This document shows positions 35,501 to 50,500 of a stretch of 64,000 nucleotides of DNA, one piece after another. The notes beneath the pieces were generated by a model. It searched no databases. It was not told where the DNA came from and was given only the letters and a program-made list of their open reading frames with translations. Position numbers and translations under genes: made by a program. The stretch is from Beroe ovata. Its lineage: Eukaryota; Ctenophora; Nuda; Beroida; Beroidae. Every line of letters starts with the position of its first letter. Within the stretch, counting starts at the first letter, position 1. Where the stretch lies: positions 55,723-119,722 of the forward strand of contig CAMPET010000092.1 of NCBI GenBank assembly GCA_946803715.1. The letters are read 5' to 3'.

Positions 35501-38500
35501 GGAGATCGCGGTTAAGGAACTTGGTCTTATCTACATGAAGGGAAACTTTGCTCACTGTGGCTTCCCAGAGAAATCGTTTGGGAGATACTCTGAGACACTC
35601 GTTCAGAAGGGCTTCCGTGTGGTGAGTTTGAGAGAGCATATGAATTGCCGGTGCTCATTCCCATTTAATCTATTGAATATTTAGTTGTGGATCATGAATT
35701 ATTTGAAGCAGGGTTTTCATTGTAACGTGCTACCTACCACTTGTGATTCTACCTTTAACTTGTGATTCTACCTTTAACTTGTGATTCTACCCATAACTTG
35801 TGATACCGATCTGTTCAGGCCCGTATAGAGCAAACCTCGCGCCCTGGCGAGACCAAGAGCAAGACTGTCAGCAGGGAGGTGTGCGCAGTGATAACAAAGG
35901 GGACCAAGACGCACAGCTTCATGGAGGGTAAGTTGATTGTGGCCCTGTGCGTGTGTAATTACATTTAGCTAGGTATTTCTCTGCACATTCAGCTTCCTAG
36001 AGAATATGTGTTTTTCAAATCCCGAGGGAATGCACCATTAACTCGATATACAGTTTGTAGCTGTTATAGGTATCGTGTTGATAACTGAGTTATCGGCCAG
36101 TTGACGAGTCAATAGTCAGTGAAAGTTTGCGAGCGCACGTGTTACCGTTTGTCGACTGTCGGTTGTCATCTACAATGACATCATCAATGTACTTTATCAA
36201 TACTTTCGCACTTTATCCTTGTTATCTGAGAGGGAAGGAATAATTCACTTGAGCTAGCCCAAAAAATTCTTCCAGATTCGAAATCGCATTCTTCCTTAAA
36301 CTCAAAAATCAGGCTAGAAAATTGAGAAAACTTAGGCCAAATCGATTCTGGATCGCTAAGAAACCATTGGGAAAATTCGTTTCTAATAACATAGTATCAC
36401 ATAGTAACATAGTTATTAGTTATCACACGATGAATTCTTGCACTTGGCTATCATTGTTTCCAATATATAATTTTAATACACAATGATACATTATAATGTA
36501 CAAAATAATACATGGGCATCAGCTTTCTGGGCCTTTGGTGACCATAATAAATTAGTAATAGATAAGCCCGTCAGGACTCATGAAATTTAATGGTGTCCTT
36601 GATAATAATTGTCACTGTTGTGGAATTGTAATAATCCCCATAATTCTACCCCTCCCTCACTTCGCAATACTAATATCTGAGACTGTTGTAGATAGATATT
36701 ATCATGGACACAGAGCGTTGTTCGGTGAAGCAGTTAATACATAGATAGATAGACAGATATTGCATCATTCCTGTTGATTGGTACAATATAAGCGTGATAC
36801 AGTTCATTACCTATTCACCTGATCCAAGAATCAGCTGTCATCGCCCGTCTGATAAAGTGATCCCCATCAGTTTTTAATTGCAAAAAATTAATTTTTCACG
36901 ATTAACATTAATTTTTAGTTGTAAAACTTAAGAACTTTTAAATCTTCCGTGCCATCAATTCCGATATTATTCTATTATAGTGGCTGTGCCTTGTTTGCCA
37001 GGTGGTGCAATAGTCTCCCAGCCGCTCCCAATTATACTACAGTGGCTGGCTGGGTGACGATTAGCCGCTCCTTATTCGATATCAATACTCCGTGAAGTAA
37101 TATAATTGCTATCTCATTATCATCCGTAGTTTAAATTATCATAATCAACAACAACTCTATGATATATGACGTGTTTACGCGATAAATAATCAGGAGCCGG
37201 CACTGGTTGTTTTCTATAATATAGAAGTTATAGGTCTGAACTATTCTTCTTTTTTCACACCTTGCATTTCATAACCAAGGAATAATATTATTGTTTTTTT
37301 CTTTTTTTACGTGATTATTGTAGTTTGTCGGCAGCCCGTGCGCTATTACTTGATTCTTATTCTATGAAGTGGCTGTCAATCTGTCCACAGTTTCAACCAA
37401 GTATCCATGATCCCTACTAGCACAAGTATTCAGAAGTGGTAACCATAGTAACGCATGTCAGCACTGTAGAGACGTTATATCCTATTCACAGAAATTCACG
37501 TCCTCATGATTCATGACACTTTCAATCTCGAGCTGGGGTGACAACTGCATTTCACTGGTCGCCGCGATTACCAATCGAACGTAACCAGATATGGAAGATG
37601 TAATCGTCGCTTATAATAATCGCACTATAATAACTGTCAAATTCGGCATTGTGCAATAATCACGAGCAGGACGTGTCTTAACTATTTCCCCACACGAAGA
37701 CATCTAACCTGTTTCAGTCGAGATTTGATATACTTGCGGAGCGGGGGTGGTTTCCGGTCATGAATTGGTGAATTAAAATCTGACAGACATGTACTCAATC
37801 CTGATCTTGAAAGCTGTCAAATGCCTATATTGACCCACAATGGTAATAGTGCTGTGGTGCATATTATTTTAATCGATAGCTTGCTCATACAATATGTAGG
37901 GTGAGACAGCGAATGACGGATAGTATAATGATATATGTTGACCGCTGCCCGGATCATACGGAGCTGAACCCACGGAGCGAGAACAATGATCAACTATACT
38001 ATCCCACATCGAATTCCGTCATTCACTGATGTAATTCCTAATTAGAATCCCACCACCTTCGTAGAGTTAAACTAGGAACAAGTACAACTTGTTGTTAGTA
38101 TTATTTAACAACTTAGTATTATACAACAACTTTTAGTACCTACTACCTATATAACATGTTGTTAGTAACAACTTGTTATCACGGTAGGTAATTTATGAAT
38201 CACAGGGTAACAACATAATAGTCCTCAACAACTGTGTATGAAAGGATCAAAGGTGAAGACTGTCTGAACAGTGAATTCGGGTTCCAACATAGCCAATGTC
38301 AACTACTAAGTCCCGTTATTTGCCTGAATTAAATTGGGGTCCTTAAAAAGTACTTATCCAGGCAACATGGTCACTAATCTTAAAACTATCCCGTTGTCGT
38401 AGTTACACGAAACACAAACCAAACCTTTGTTTGCCAAATAACCGCTTTGAAATATCTTTCATTCATTTCATATCTTTATTCTGACCGCCGCGCGGCGCGC

Positions 38501-41500
38501 ATCGCTTTATACTTTAACATACTGCGGGTAGAGGTTCGATATATTCAAACATTGATCAAAGCCTCCTTATCCCTACGTCAAAACATGACACTATTCCTTA
38601 CAAAGAAAGCATCAAGTCCTTTATATGTATAATGGTTGTCTACTATGACGAAGTTGCCGATGGCGACGATCTGAGTTTTTACTTCCTTGACGTTTCCCTG
38701 GGGATTTACTCAACAGTTCTGTTCCTCCTGAATGCGGCCAACACTCTCGTCTTCGCTTATCACTTCAGAGTGAGGTCAGTTAGTATATTGTGTAATGATT
38801 CCATCGTGTTTGTTTCGAGTCATTATCATATGCCACTGATCCCCGCTGGTATCTATCGTGTGACGCTGTTGTATCCTGTTACAGGCGAATATCTGCCCGA
38901 CTGTATACCCTGCTATCAACATGTGACTTCTTCACGCTCATATTCCACACTCTCGTCATGATGTACGGCTTCTACCATCCCAGCCTCGTGAAAGAGATGC
39001 CACTCGCCCTCGCCACAGCCTCAACCTCCATCCTCGTCTTCTTCCTCACCTTGTCCAACTTCACAACCACCCTACTCTGTGTGTACCGCCTCCTTGCAGT
39101 CGCCTCGCCATTCTTCCTGCCCAAGAAGAGGACGACGTATGTTGTGGTGGCGGTCTTGGCGGCACTGGCTGTTTTCTCCAGTGCACTGGTCTACACCACC
39201 TCACTCTCTAGCGGGGGTATCCCACACTGGGAGAGTCAGCGCATGCTTCTCCTCTCCCAGGACACAACAGTAAACTACAACAGTGCTAAGGGCCTCATAT
39301 ACCGGACCTTGTACCTCGCCAATGCTATTGCCGCCTTCGTGGTCTCGGCGTGGGGTGGCGCTGTTCTGTTCGGGCGGCGTCACGAGACAGCGGACCAGAA
39401 CAGAGCGAACCTGGTCCGGAGTTTGGGGACTCTGATCATCATGAACGTCGTGTACGGGTGTGTCACAAGCTACATGTTGGTGTTACTAGTCATGGCTATT
39501 GCCGGAGTTCCCCCGTGTACCGAGTGTGATAGACGGTGGGTGGTGTTCGCGTACTTCATCGCCTACCCTCTCCTCCCCATGACTCTGTCCGCTTTCAATC
39601 CGTGTCTCCTGATTCTCAGGGGTACGGAGATCAAGCAGTTCGTGTGGCGGAAAAAGGATGTGTTCACTGCCAGGCTGAGCACAAGTCAGCCGCCTAATTT
39701 GGATAATATCGAGACAACTCGCGGTCTTGACAGATCGTCACGTTAATAGCGATAGTCGCAATCCGAGTTTCAAACATTGTACGAGTTTAATCCCAATCAC
39801 TTATTGATACAAAAAGTGGTACTTCTGACTTCAATATATAAAGTGATACTTCAATGAATTAATAGGTACATTTTAATCACGGCGTTTACATAATATCGGT
39901 GTGGCAGGTGTTCGTCTGCATCCAGAGGTGCCTTCTTGTTGCCTTTTATTGTCAAAAGAGATTGCGCAAAATATATTCATTTACTTTCTTGATCAACATG
40001 GTGTTATAGTCTGAATATTCTTACCCAGAATGTCTGCATTCCTTCAAACTGTACAATTGTCTCTTCCTTCTCAGTTGGACTCACATGCAAATTGGCATGA
40101 GTTGAAATCACCTATCACTCATCAACTATCAACTGTAGCCAATGATGACGTCACCGTTGATCCGCCATGTGACGTCAGACTCAGACTTGTCCCCTTAGGC
40201 AGTCTGATCACGTGATCTCGTCTCCGTAGCAACTCCCCCCTCACTGCTTCCTGGTGTCGTGGTTGCAGCTGGATTGACCGGCAGATATTCCGTGTGTATC
40301 CCGGTTTTCTGACGTGCACACCCGACAAATGAATAGGTCGACCAGCCTTTCTCTTGGAGGTTGTGCTCCGTAACTGCACCCTGCAGAAGCCCTCTATTTC
40401 CCGCAGCGGGAGCTGCCCCGCAAACTTGCTCGGGTAGTAGTGGTGTGACGCACATTCCATCTGATAGAACTTGGTGGCGCTCTGGATACGATCATCTCCC
40501 CGGTGTGAGGTGGCTGCTGATCCGAGTGTGGCTTGCTCTCGTGACTTGGTCGACAGTCGGGATACCACTTCATGGAGGTTCATGCTGTGCTGTAGCTGCG
40601 GGGGGTGGGGTTCAAATGATGGACCGATATCGATGTACATAATACTATGTTTCGAAGTTGAATTCTGGAAACATCCCGGTCAATTCGGGATAGAGAATTT
40701 CTCTATCCCGAACTGATCATCAGAAGATGAAAAAGATGCTAATGGCTGCGCAACGCTATAAATACGAGTACGATTCTGCATAAATACAACTTTCAGCTGG
40801 GATGATAGTTCTCATGATAGTTCTCATTCGACACAACAAAGATTTAGATAATGAACCAGCCGACCCAAGCTGGTCCTAAATACGTCACTTATTAAATAAT
40901 TGACATGCTTGTTACTTCAATCCATTTTATGAAACTATTAAACAACAGAGTACGCTATATGCTTGATCACTTCAATGAATCCATATTACCTACAGAACCA
41001 TGATGAGTCGCGAGCTTCTTTTTATCTTTTATACGATAGTTAATCTACTTAACAATGTGCTTATCATTACTTATACTATAGCCTTTGTTTTCGCTAAAAT
41101 GCAGCCCGTACCGCGCTGCATATATCAATCTTACAGGTCGGATCAATGGCAATTTTAAACAAAGTTTTAGTTGGGAGACCAAAGGTCGTCTGGAAACCAC
41201 TAGATGAGTCTGATATCGTGAAAAAGGATTCACAGTGAATCAAGGATATCAGTAACAAAATCCTGACATTTGTGGCAAAAGTGATAACGGAATAACGGAT
41301 TGGATGACGAACTTTGTCAAGTATCGGACCGTCAATCGGAATATTAATTAGCATGCGAATATTCTTACATTAGCAAGCGCCTCAATATTAAGTAATATAC
41401 AGATATGCCCGTTCTTAATATAGCTCCACTGCAGAAATCGTCTTTAACACAAATTTCAGTTATAACTTAGCCAGGAGACTTTGTTTTTGAATTCTGAGTA

Positions 41501-44500
41501 AAAATAACCATAATTATGAAGAATATCTTTGGTTTAAAACAAAAACAGTCTGATCAAGCTGCTAATTTAGCGAATATAATATGTTGTGCAATAATATGCA
41601 GCTTGATGAAGAACAATTATGCAAACCAAATTAGGAGAAGAGTAATTTTTCATCATCAAAATTGCAGCTCAAGCTTGAAATATTCTCAAATCAAGACCCG
41701 ATATATATTACTAGACCAAATGCATGACCACCATGCAAAGTATTTTGTCAATGTCAACACAATTGCTCCAAAATATAATCATGGATTCCTCATCCAATAT
41801 TCCTGCCTTCTCTCTTTTTGATCCGTGACATGTCTAATGCTTGTGTGCCCAATGTGTTATGCACTTTGTTCTAATTCCGACCATAAATCAATCAAAGATG
41901 CCAGCCTGAACTGCACCGTTGTCCGGTACTTGGCATGGGAAAACACTTTTAGTGTGGTCACTTTTTCAGTAATTCATATCTGGTGTGAACATGATATTGA
42001 CTTATACAGTGTTTACTTACAGGTTTTAGACATTAACCTTGGTTCCCAAGCTATGAAAATCAAATGCTACAGTGACATAACCTCCTTAGATTTTAACGAC
42101 AGTTAACATGTGTCATTTGTTTGTCAACTCTATAATTATAGCCTGATAGCTCCTGCAATTGTCAATATCTCAAGGCCAATGACATTTGCTAGTCGAGGAA
42201 TTGTGGTCTTACCTCATGCGTATAATTGATCTCGAAGATGTTCAGGTTTCAATGACAAGCTGCCCACATGAACTGCCACGCAATGCGATTAACGCTATAT
42301 AGATACCGTTTATGAATGAACTCCATGGGATGGACCTTGTAAGGATTACCTATTTCCGAAACGAACTCTGCTATTTAAGGCATTATAAATTCATTTTGCT
42401 TCATCAGTTATTCAGCATGAATTTACTCGAGTGGCGTTGGCGAAATGAACTGATTTGTAAAAAATTGTCTATGAGTCGCTGTACCAAAATGAGCTATACG
42501 ATCTTCTTATTCCTGGGTTGTATAACAAGAGTAAAGAAAGGCTCGTTACATCAACTCATTTCTTCACCCCCATGGTTTAAACGGTTATAACTATAGGTAA
42601 CATAGTTACGCCGTATTCACTCAACATTTTCCGTGCTCAAAACTCATGGTAATAAATGCATGCCGGGATCAATAAGGTGAAGTTGATCTTATCTCGAGGT
42701 GTTAACTATTTATTACTGACCATCTAACTGCATATTCGGCTGGGGCCAAAGTATTTCAAAAGGGATGAAAATTTTCGAGTTTGGATAAAATGAGCATCGT
42801 ATGACTTGTCCTGACGGCCAGAAAAAAGAGAGAATCACTGCAAAGGGATCAAGGTGAAGAGTGACTATAGGTATCAACAGGGAAAGAAGTGCTCTGATTT
42901 TGACGAATGGTTTACTATCAGCGCCCCTAAGTGTATCAAATGTCAGACAATTCGATAACCATATTATGTATTGTATAGTGTACAGTTGTGTATGAATATT
43001 GTACAGTATGTATAGTGTACTGCAGTTCCCACGTTACCCATGACATATTGCTCCTACGTATCTCCCTGTCATGATCGCATGGTACTGTGACAAATGATCA
43101 TGACACCTATGCTGCTGCTGTTTGAGGTGACACCACTATACAGTGTGACACCACTATACAGTGTGACACCACTATACAGTGTGAAACCTCTATACAGTGC
43201 GACCAGGCACGTAGCCAGACATTTTTTCCGGGGGGGGCCCTCGACGAGCGAAGCGAGTCGAGTTTGTGCAAATTTTTTAGAAATAGAGTGTTGTAGACGA
43301 AATCTGGTATTAAAGAAAATATCACAGTAACAAAAAACAAGAGGAGCAAAAAAGTTATGCAAGAGTGAGGAACTGAAGAAAATGCGATGATCTGAGCCGT
43401 TAGATAGGTACTCATTTGAATTGTAGAGTTCATGGCTTTTATCTTTTTATTGTTNCCGGATCCAAATCTGTTCGGGATTTATCATGAATCAGGAACACTT
43501 GTGGGTACTATTTTATTTACCTGGCAATACGTTTATTTCAAAGTAGGGGGAATTCTGTACATGGAGCACTTGGGGGTATCTTATCAATCCTCCAGTGAAG
43601 AATAATGTCACTATGAAACTTGGCACCACTTTAAGTATAATTGACACCACTATAGTTACTACAATAAACTTGACACCACTTCTCTCCAGGGCAGTCCCCA
43701 GAAGTGCAGAACTGTTACCTGATGGCGGTGTGTGGGACAGACACCCACTACGGTGTGTGTCTCGTTGACACCTCCGTGGGAAAGTTCGCCATATCCCAGT
43801 TCTCTGATGACCGGAACTCCTCTCGACTACGGACAATCATCGCTCACCATAACGTTGTCCAGGTAACGGGCAATCATCGCTCACCATACGGTAATGTTGT
43901 CCAGGTAACGGGCAATCATCGCTCACCATACGGTAATGTNTGCTGGTTAGTGGTGTCTGACCTGGGTGTGCCAGGAAGGAAGTTGAACAGAATGATATAG
44001 AAACGCTGGTATATGTTGGGAATAAGCTAGTAGGGAACGCTTGGCTAAATATCTGACGTCATGATATGGGGTAACATGACTGTAGCTTGTTATGATAACG
44101 ATAAACTGCTGTCCACTTGTCATGCTGTCTAGAATTTCTGTGCCGGCGCAGATTTGGGTCGAGTAACTGCTGGGCAATAGGCATGTAAACCTAGAATTCG
44201 AATTGAGGGTACAATTGTACAATTATTGAGGGTACGATAATTGGTTATATTGGTTCAATTGGTTATACACCACATCTATAGATAGGCCCCAACCTTATTT
44301 TTATAATTATTCAACTGGGGCTGGGAACAGTTCATTTTTCACATGCAAGACAACGAATGACTTCAATAAATGTTCCCTGGTGATAATTTCCAAAAGATGA
44401 TACCCGTCCAATGTGAGATGTCTCTTGAAAAATATTCGCAGAGGCCGGTACNCCGGATCCAAATCTGTTCGGGATTTATCATGAAGCAGGAACACTTTTG

Positions 44501-47500
44501 GGTACTATTTTATTTACCTGGCAACACGTTTATTTCAATGTAGGGGAAATTCTGTACATTGAGCACTAATTGAGGGTATCTTATCAATCCTCCAGTGAAG
44601 AATGATGTCACTATGAAACTTGGCACCACTTTAAGTATAATTGACACCACTATAGTTACTACGATAAACTTGACACCACTTCTCTCCAGGGCAGTCCCCA
44701 GAAGTGCAGAACTGTTACCTGATGGCGGTGTGTGGGACTGACACCCACTACGGTGTGTGTCTCGTTGACACCTCCGTGGGAAAGTTCGCCATATCCCAGT
44801 TCTCTGATGACCGGAACTCCTCTCGACTTCGGACAATCATCGCTCACCATAATGTTGTCCAGGTAGCCGAGTCCCCCNNNNNNNNNNNNNNNNNNNNNNN
44901 NNNNNNNNNNNNNNNNNNNNNNNNNNNNNNNNNNNNNNNNNNNNNNNNNNNNNNNNNNNNNNNNNNNNNNNNNNNNNNNNNNNNNNNNNNNNNNTCCCCC
45001 CCCCCCCCCGTATGTTGCTGGTTAGTGATTTCTGACCTGGGTGTGTCAGGGTGGAAGGAACAGAATGATATAGAAACGCTGGTATATGTTGGGAATAAGC
45101 TAGTAGGGACCGCTTGGCTAAATATCTGACGTCATGATATGGGGTAACATGTCTGTAGCTTGTTATGATAACGTTAAACTGCTGTTCACTTGTCATACTG
45201 TCTAGAATTTCTGTCCCCCGGCGAAGATTTGGGTTGGGTAACTGCTGGGCAATAGGCATGGCAACCTAGAATTCGAATTGAGGGTACAATTGTACAATTA
45301 TTGAGGGTACGATAATTGTACAATTGTAGTAGTGTTCATTTGGTTATACACCACATCTATAGATAGGCCCAAACCTTATTTTCATTCTGCTGGGGCCGGG
45401 AACAGTTCATTTTTCACATGCAAGACAACGAATGACTTCAATAAATGTTCCCTGGTGAGAATTTCCAAAAGATGATACCCGTCCAATGTGGTTTGTGGGA
45501 TAGAGAGCGCGTTAGATGTCTCTTGAAAAATATTCGCAGAGGCCGGTACAATGTACCTGTCACCGCCACAAATTCATATCAGAACAATTGATTACCAAGC
45601 TGTCAAAAAGAGCATAATGAATGATAGGCTTGGCAAATTCAGTTTCAGATGTCTTGAACTGTCCACGAAAGGACTTTTATGGAGGATGTCAAGCAAAAAT
45701 ATCTACAAATTCATGTGCACATGAATCATTTCAAAATGACAATAATGATGCTCGTAAATTACGACAGCGGTCAGCAACCCAATAAATTGCATCATTCATT
45801 ACCATCCTCAATGATTCCCTTGATTCTGATGTGGACTGTGGTTGAGTATCGTCCATTTGTCCACTATAAGTGGACGTGATCTGTAGGTTTCTGTACAATA
45901 TTCCTCTAGATCGGCAACAGGGATCTCATATACATACAATGGAATTTTGTCCTCTCATCTGATTCCATGGTTTCAGTCATTCGATGAGCATCCATTTCAT
46001 TATCAAATGGATGAATACATAACACTACTCTGTATTGGTCGCTTGAGTCGCCGTCTCTCGAGCCAATTCATGAGTTCTGTATATTCTGTACTATAGTCTG
46101 ATACTCCCTCCTCATCCCCTTCTTCACTTCCGTAACAACATGAGTTACAGCACGTGTTACACCCCCATGTGTTACACCATGTGTTACAACCCCATGTTAC
46201 AGGGTAACCGTCTCTCCTATTCCTCCATCTGCCGTAACAACAGCACCCTCCCAGTAACACCGTAACAACCACGCCCACCACTAATATGAACACAACGAGT
46301 TGTCGGTAGTTCTCATTTTGGCACACTGCGCGCCCCTTACTGTCAGTGGCGCACGTGTAGCGCCCATAGCAACGCACGCCGCGCCCACCCTCGTGGAGAC
46401 TATCGCCTCGTGAACACCGGGGATAGCCGCTGGGACCGGTGAAGCAGAAGTTGTACGAGTTGTCGCACGGTATGGTGATGTTGGAGGAGAGTCCACGACC
46501 CCAGCAAGCTTGGTCGTAGCAGTCCCACATTTTGGTCAGCGATAGGGGGATGAGAGCAGTGAGCAGTGTGAGATCTGATAACGCTCGGTTCATGGGGTAG
46601 TGCCTGTAAATTATAATACACAGTCATATGAGCATACATACACAGTGTCACACTGGTGTCACACACAAATAGTGTCCCACACACAAATACGCATACACAC
46701 ACAGTGTCACACGCACATACACACGCAGAGAAATTAGTGTATGTGTTGAAACAGCTATGAGAGACGAAAATGGTCATATTATATTCGTACTGTATCACCG
46801 GGGCAACAGAAAATACGGCGCAATCATTGTGCTCCTTCTCGTAGTATATAGGAGGATGATTGAGGGAGGAATAGGGTGATTGTATAGCTGGACCCGCTAA
46901 AGTGGGGAGCTATGGTTAACCAATGAGGAAGGAAGGACACTGCTTTATTGATTTAATTGAAAATGAGGCTAATCATTGATTAAGTTATAATTGATTCATT
47001 AATTGGTGTAATATGTTCCATTCTTGATACAATGTACCACAATGTATAAGTCTGTACAATATACATTTCATGTTGCTGAGCATCGTCAGATTCAAATGAT
47101 TTGGGCCAAATCTTGATGACATGTCAAACAAACAATCATATATTTTGAAACTTATAGACTGTCAATCACCGAGGGCGTCGTGGATTTGACAGCGACCTCT
47201 GATAAAGAGGCCACGCCCTGTACCAATAACACACTACCGCCTGTCAACCGAAACAATGAGAACAACACGAGAATTATGACTGGAGTCACTCCAGTAGTTT
47301 GTGTTTGTGTGTGTGTTTGTGTGTGTGTGTGCGTGTAGATAATGTACAGCTATATACATTCAGCATAATGCATAGTGTTTGATGAGGCGAGAGGGAACGT
47401 CTCAAACACCGTTTCTGGATCAGGATGTCTGGGGAGTGCTCAAATTCACTGCAAATTCACTGCACCATCATGACAAACAACAGTTGCCAACTGTAGTAAG

Positions 47501-50500
47501 CGCGGTATTGTGATAGTACTTAATTATGGGATGGTACCTATCTTATATTAATCATATGCATTGAGTCAATACTCAATAGAGAGTACTGCTACAGCGACGC
47601 TATAGCACTACAGTACTATACACTGCACTACACTGCATGGAACAGAACATTTACCGGTCAATTGACACTATAATATTGACACACCTGTTCCCCCTGTTGC
47701 TCCTTCATAATACATCGGAGTGGTAGAATGATCACGCCCATCTTGTCTTCTGGCACATGATTCCATCGTCTGAATCCTGTCTCAGCATACCCGTATAATG
47801 GACCCCCCTATAATCATGTTAATTATGTTAATTAACTGTTAATTAAAAGTGTTCTGTGATCTAACACAAGTATATTGCACAGGTAGTATTCCCACGGAAG
47901 GATATTCCTCCAAAGTTCCAGACTGTTCTCAAGTTGGAACTGGGCCAGGCGTTACACGAGCCCCTCGCTAAGGATAGAGAGTTTTGGGGCGCTGCCAAAA
48001 CTCTCAAACAGCTTGCTGCCGGCAAGTATTTTGTGGACGAGGGAGAAGAGGAGGCGACCTGGCCTGACTTCTTCAAGGAAGTGACACGTGAGTGTGAATC
48101 CTAATTAGAGTGTGGATCCCAATTAGAGTGTGGATCCTAATTAGAGTGTGAATCCTAATTAGAGTGTGGATCCTAATTAGGGTAGGTTAACCAGCGGGTA
48201 GCGATGTTGTCGTGATCCTGGCTGTTCTCCTTGTTACCACCCCCTCACAACCCCCTCATACCAATATACAGTGGGGGAGGGAGGGGGTTTCAACGCGGAT
48301 CCCAAGGAAGAGTACACTCTCGCCGTATCTGCTCTCGGAGGGTGTGTCCACTACTTACAGAGGTGCCTGATTGAGAGACCCCTCCTTTCCCTCAAACAAT
48401 TCCACATCTTTTCCCCGGAGGAGTTTCAAGTGAGAAGAGCAGGAAGAGGAGGATCAACCTTCCCTCAGCCCCAACAGAGACTCGTCCTTGACAATATATC
48501 CATCGCGAATCTGGAGGTTTGCCCAGCTATATTTCATCATTTGCACTTGGCTAGACTAATAGACCTTTCCTCAGATGTGAACGTCGTGGGTTTTTAAAGA
48601 TCTCGTGGGTTTCAATTACCCATGCATCCAACATGCATCGAATAATAATATTCGATAATATAATAATAATAATAATGTTCGAAAATATATTCGATTATTT
48701 AATGATAAACGTTTATAATGATAAACGGAGAATCATCATGAACTACACATAGGACAAAATATCGATTATATTTTAATTTCTCCCTCAGATTCTTGTTTCA
48801 TCTGAAGGGAAGACAAGTAACTCCTTACTTGGCATTCTGGATAAGTGTGTCACGGCGGCCGGAAAGAGGCTACTGCGGCACTGGATCTGTGCTCCTTTGT
48901 GCCATCCAGACCCCATAAACCGCAGGTATACTCATGTACGCTTTTCTCACTGACTTTGAGACCATATTCATTACACAATAATATGAGCCGCATTCTGCTC
49001 GTCTTCTACTGCACCAAGCTGTGGAATACAGGAGGAACGTGTGTAACCATATTGCTGTCTAACTGGTACTGTCTCGAATAATTTGAAATGTTATCATTCT
49101 GGAAGTTCCAATACTTATATCACTGACTCTATAATCCTCGCATGGTTGATTTGTGAGAATCAAGAATAAATTTTATCAGGTAAAAAGTTTAATTGTGAAA
49201 ATTGAGAGTTGGAATTTTCCGGGGGCTACTATAGTACTACACCATGAGTCATGAGACTGAGTCGTTTTGAAAAAAACAACATCCGCACTGTCCCAGGTTG
49301 GATGCTATCGATAATCTGTTGGACTGCCCGGGTAAAGTAAAGGAAGTCCAGGGTATGCTGAGGAAAGTCNTTGAGGACTCACTACAGTCTTTATAACCCA
49401 ATACCCGAGGCTTTGCTCTTACTTCATCAATTACCTCTTTGACCATGTCCGCAGGATAGGATGACCCCTCAAAATACGTAGCCAATTCCTTCAACCTGGT
49501 ATCCAAGATATTATCATCATTCACAATTCTTCTATATCGGAGTGCCTGAGAATAGACTATACTCCTGAATGTGTGAGGTGGATGAAAACTCGAAAATTCC
49601 AAGTAGCGATAATATATTCGATTATATTATAAAGATAAACGTTTATAATGATAAACGGGGAATCATCATGAACTACACATATATTAATATTGGCAAAATG
49701 TCGATTATATTTTAATTTCTTCCTCAGATTCTTGTATCATCTGAAGGAAAGACAAGTAACTCCTTACTTGGCATTCTGGATAAGTGTGTCACTGCGGCCG
49801 GAAAGAGGCTACTGCGGCACTGGATCTGTGCTCCTTTGTGCCACCCAGACCCCATAAACCGCAGGTATACTCATGCGCGCTTTTCTCACTGACTTCGAGA
49901 CCATATTCATTACACAATAATATGAGCCGCATTTTGCTCGTGTTCTACTGCACCAAGCTGTGGAATACAGGAGGAACGCGTGTAACCATATTGCTGTCTA
50001 ACTAGGTACTGTCTCGAATAATTTGAAATGTTATCATTCTGGAAGTTCTAATACTTATATGACTGACTCTATAATCCTCGCATGGCTGATTTACGAGAAT
50101 CAAGAATAAATTTTATCAGGTAAAAAGTTTAATTGTGAAAATTGTGAGTTTGAATACTCCGGGGGATACTATAGTACTACACCATGAATAATGAGACTGA
50201 ATCGTTTTGAAAAAACAACATCCGCACTGTCCCAGGTTGGATGCTATCGATAATCTGTTGGACTGCCCGGGAAAAGTAAAGGAAGTCCAGGGTATGCTGA
50301 GGAAAGTCCCCGACTTGGAGCGACTCCTGAGGAAAGTCCACACGCAGGGGGTGAAGCTACCTCCCGATCATCCTGAAACTCGGGCAGTCCTCTACGACAC
50401 GGAGATTTACAACAAGAAGAAGATTTTGGACCTGGTGAACTCCCTTGACGGTAGGGGTTGCTCTATGACGTGTGTTGCCGCGTGGTTGCTGTGCAGGTTG

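Noticed and set aside
41516-42590. Three plus-strand ORFs of 92-101 codons in MSH6 intron 9
   Set aside because: AT-rich, no coding-like composition, no acceptor or donor logic.
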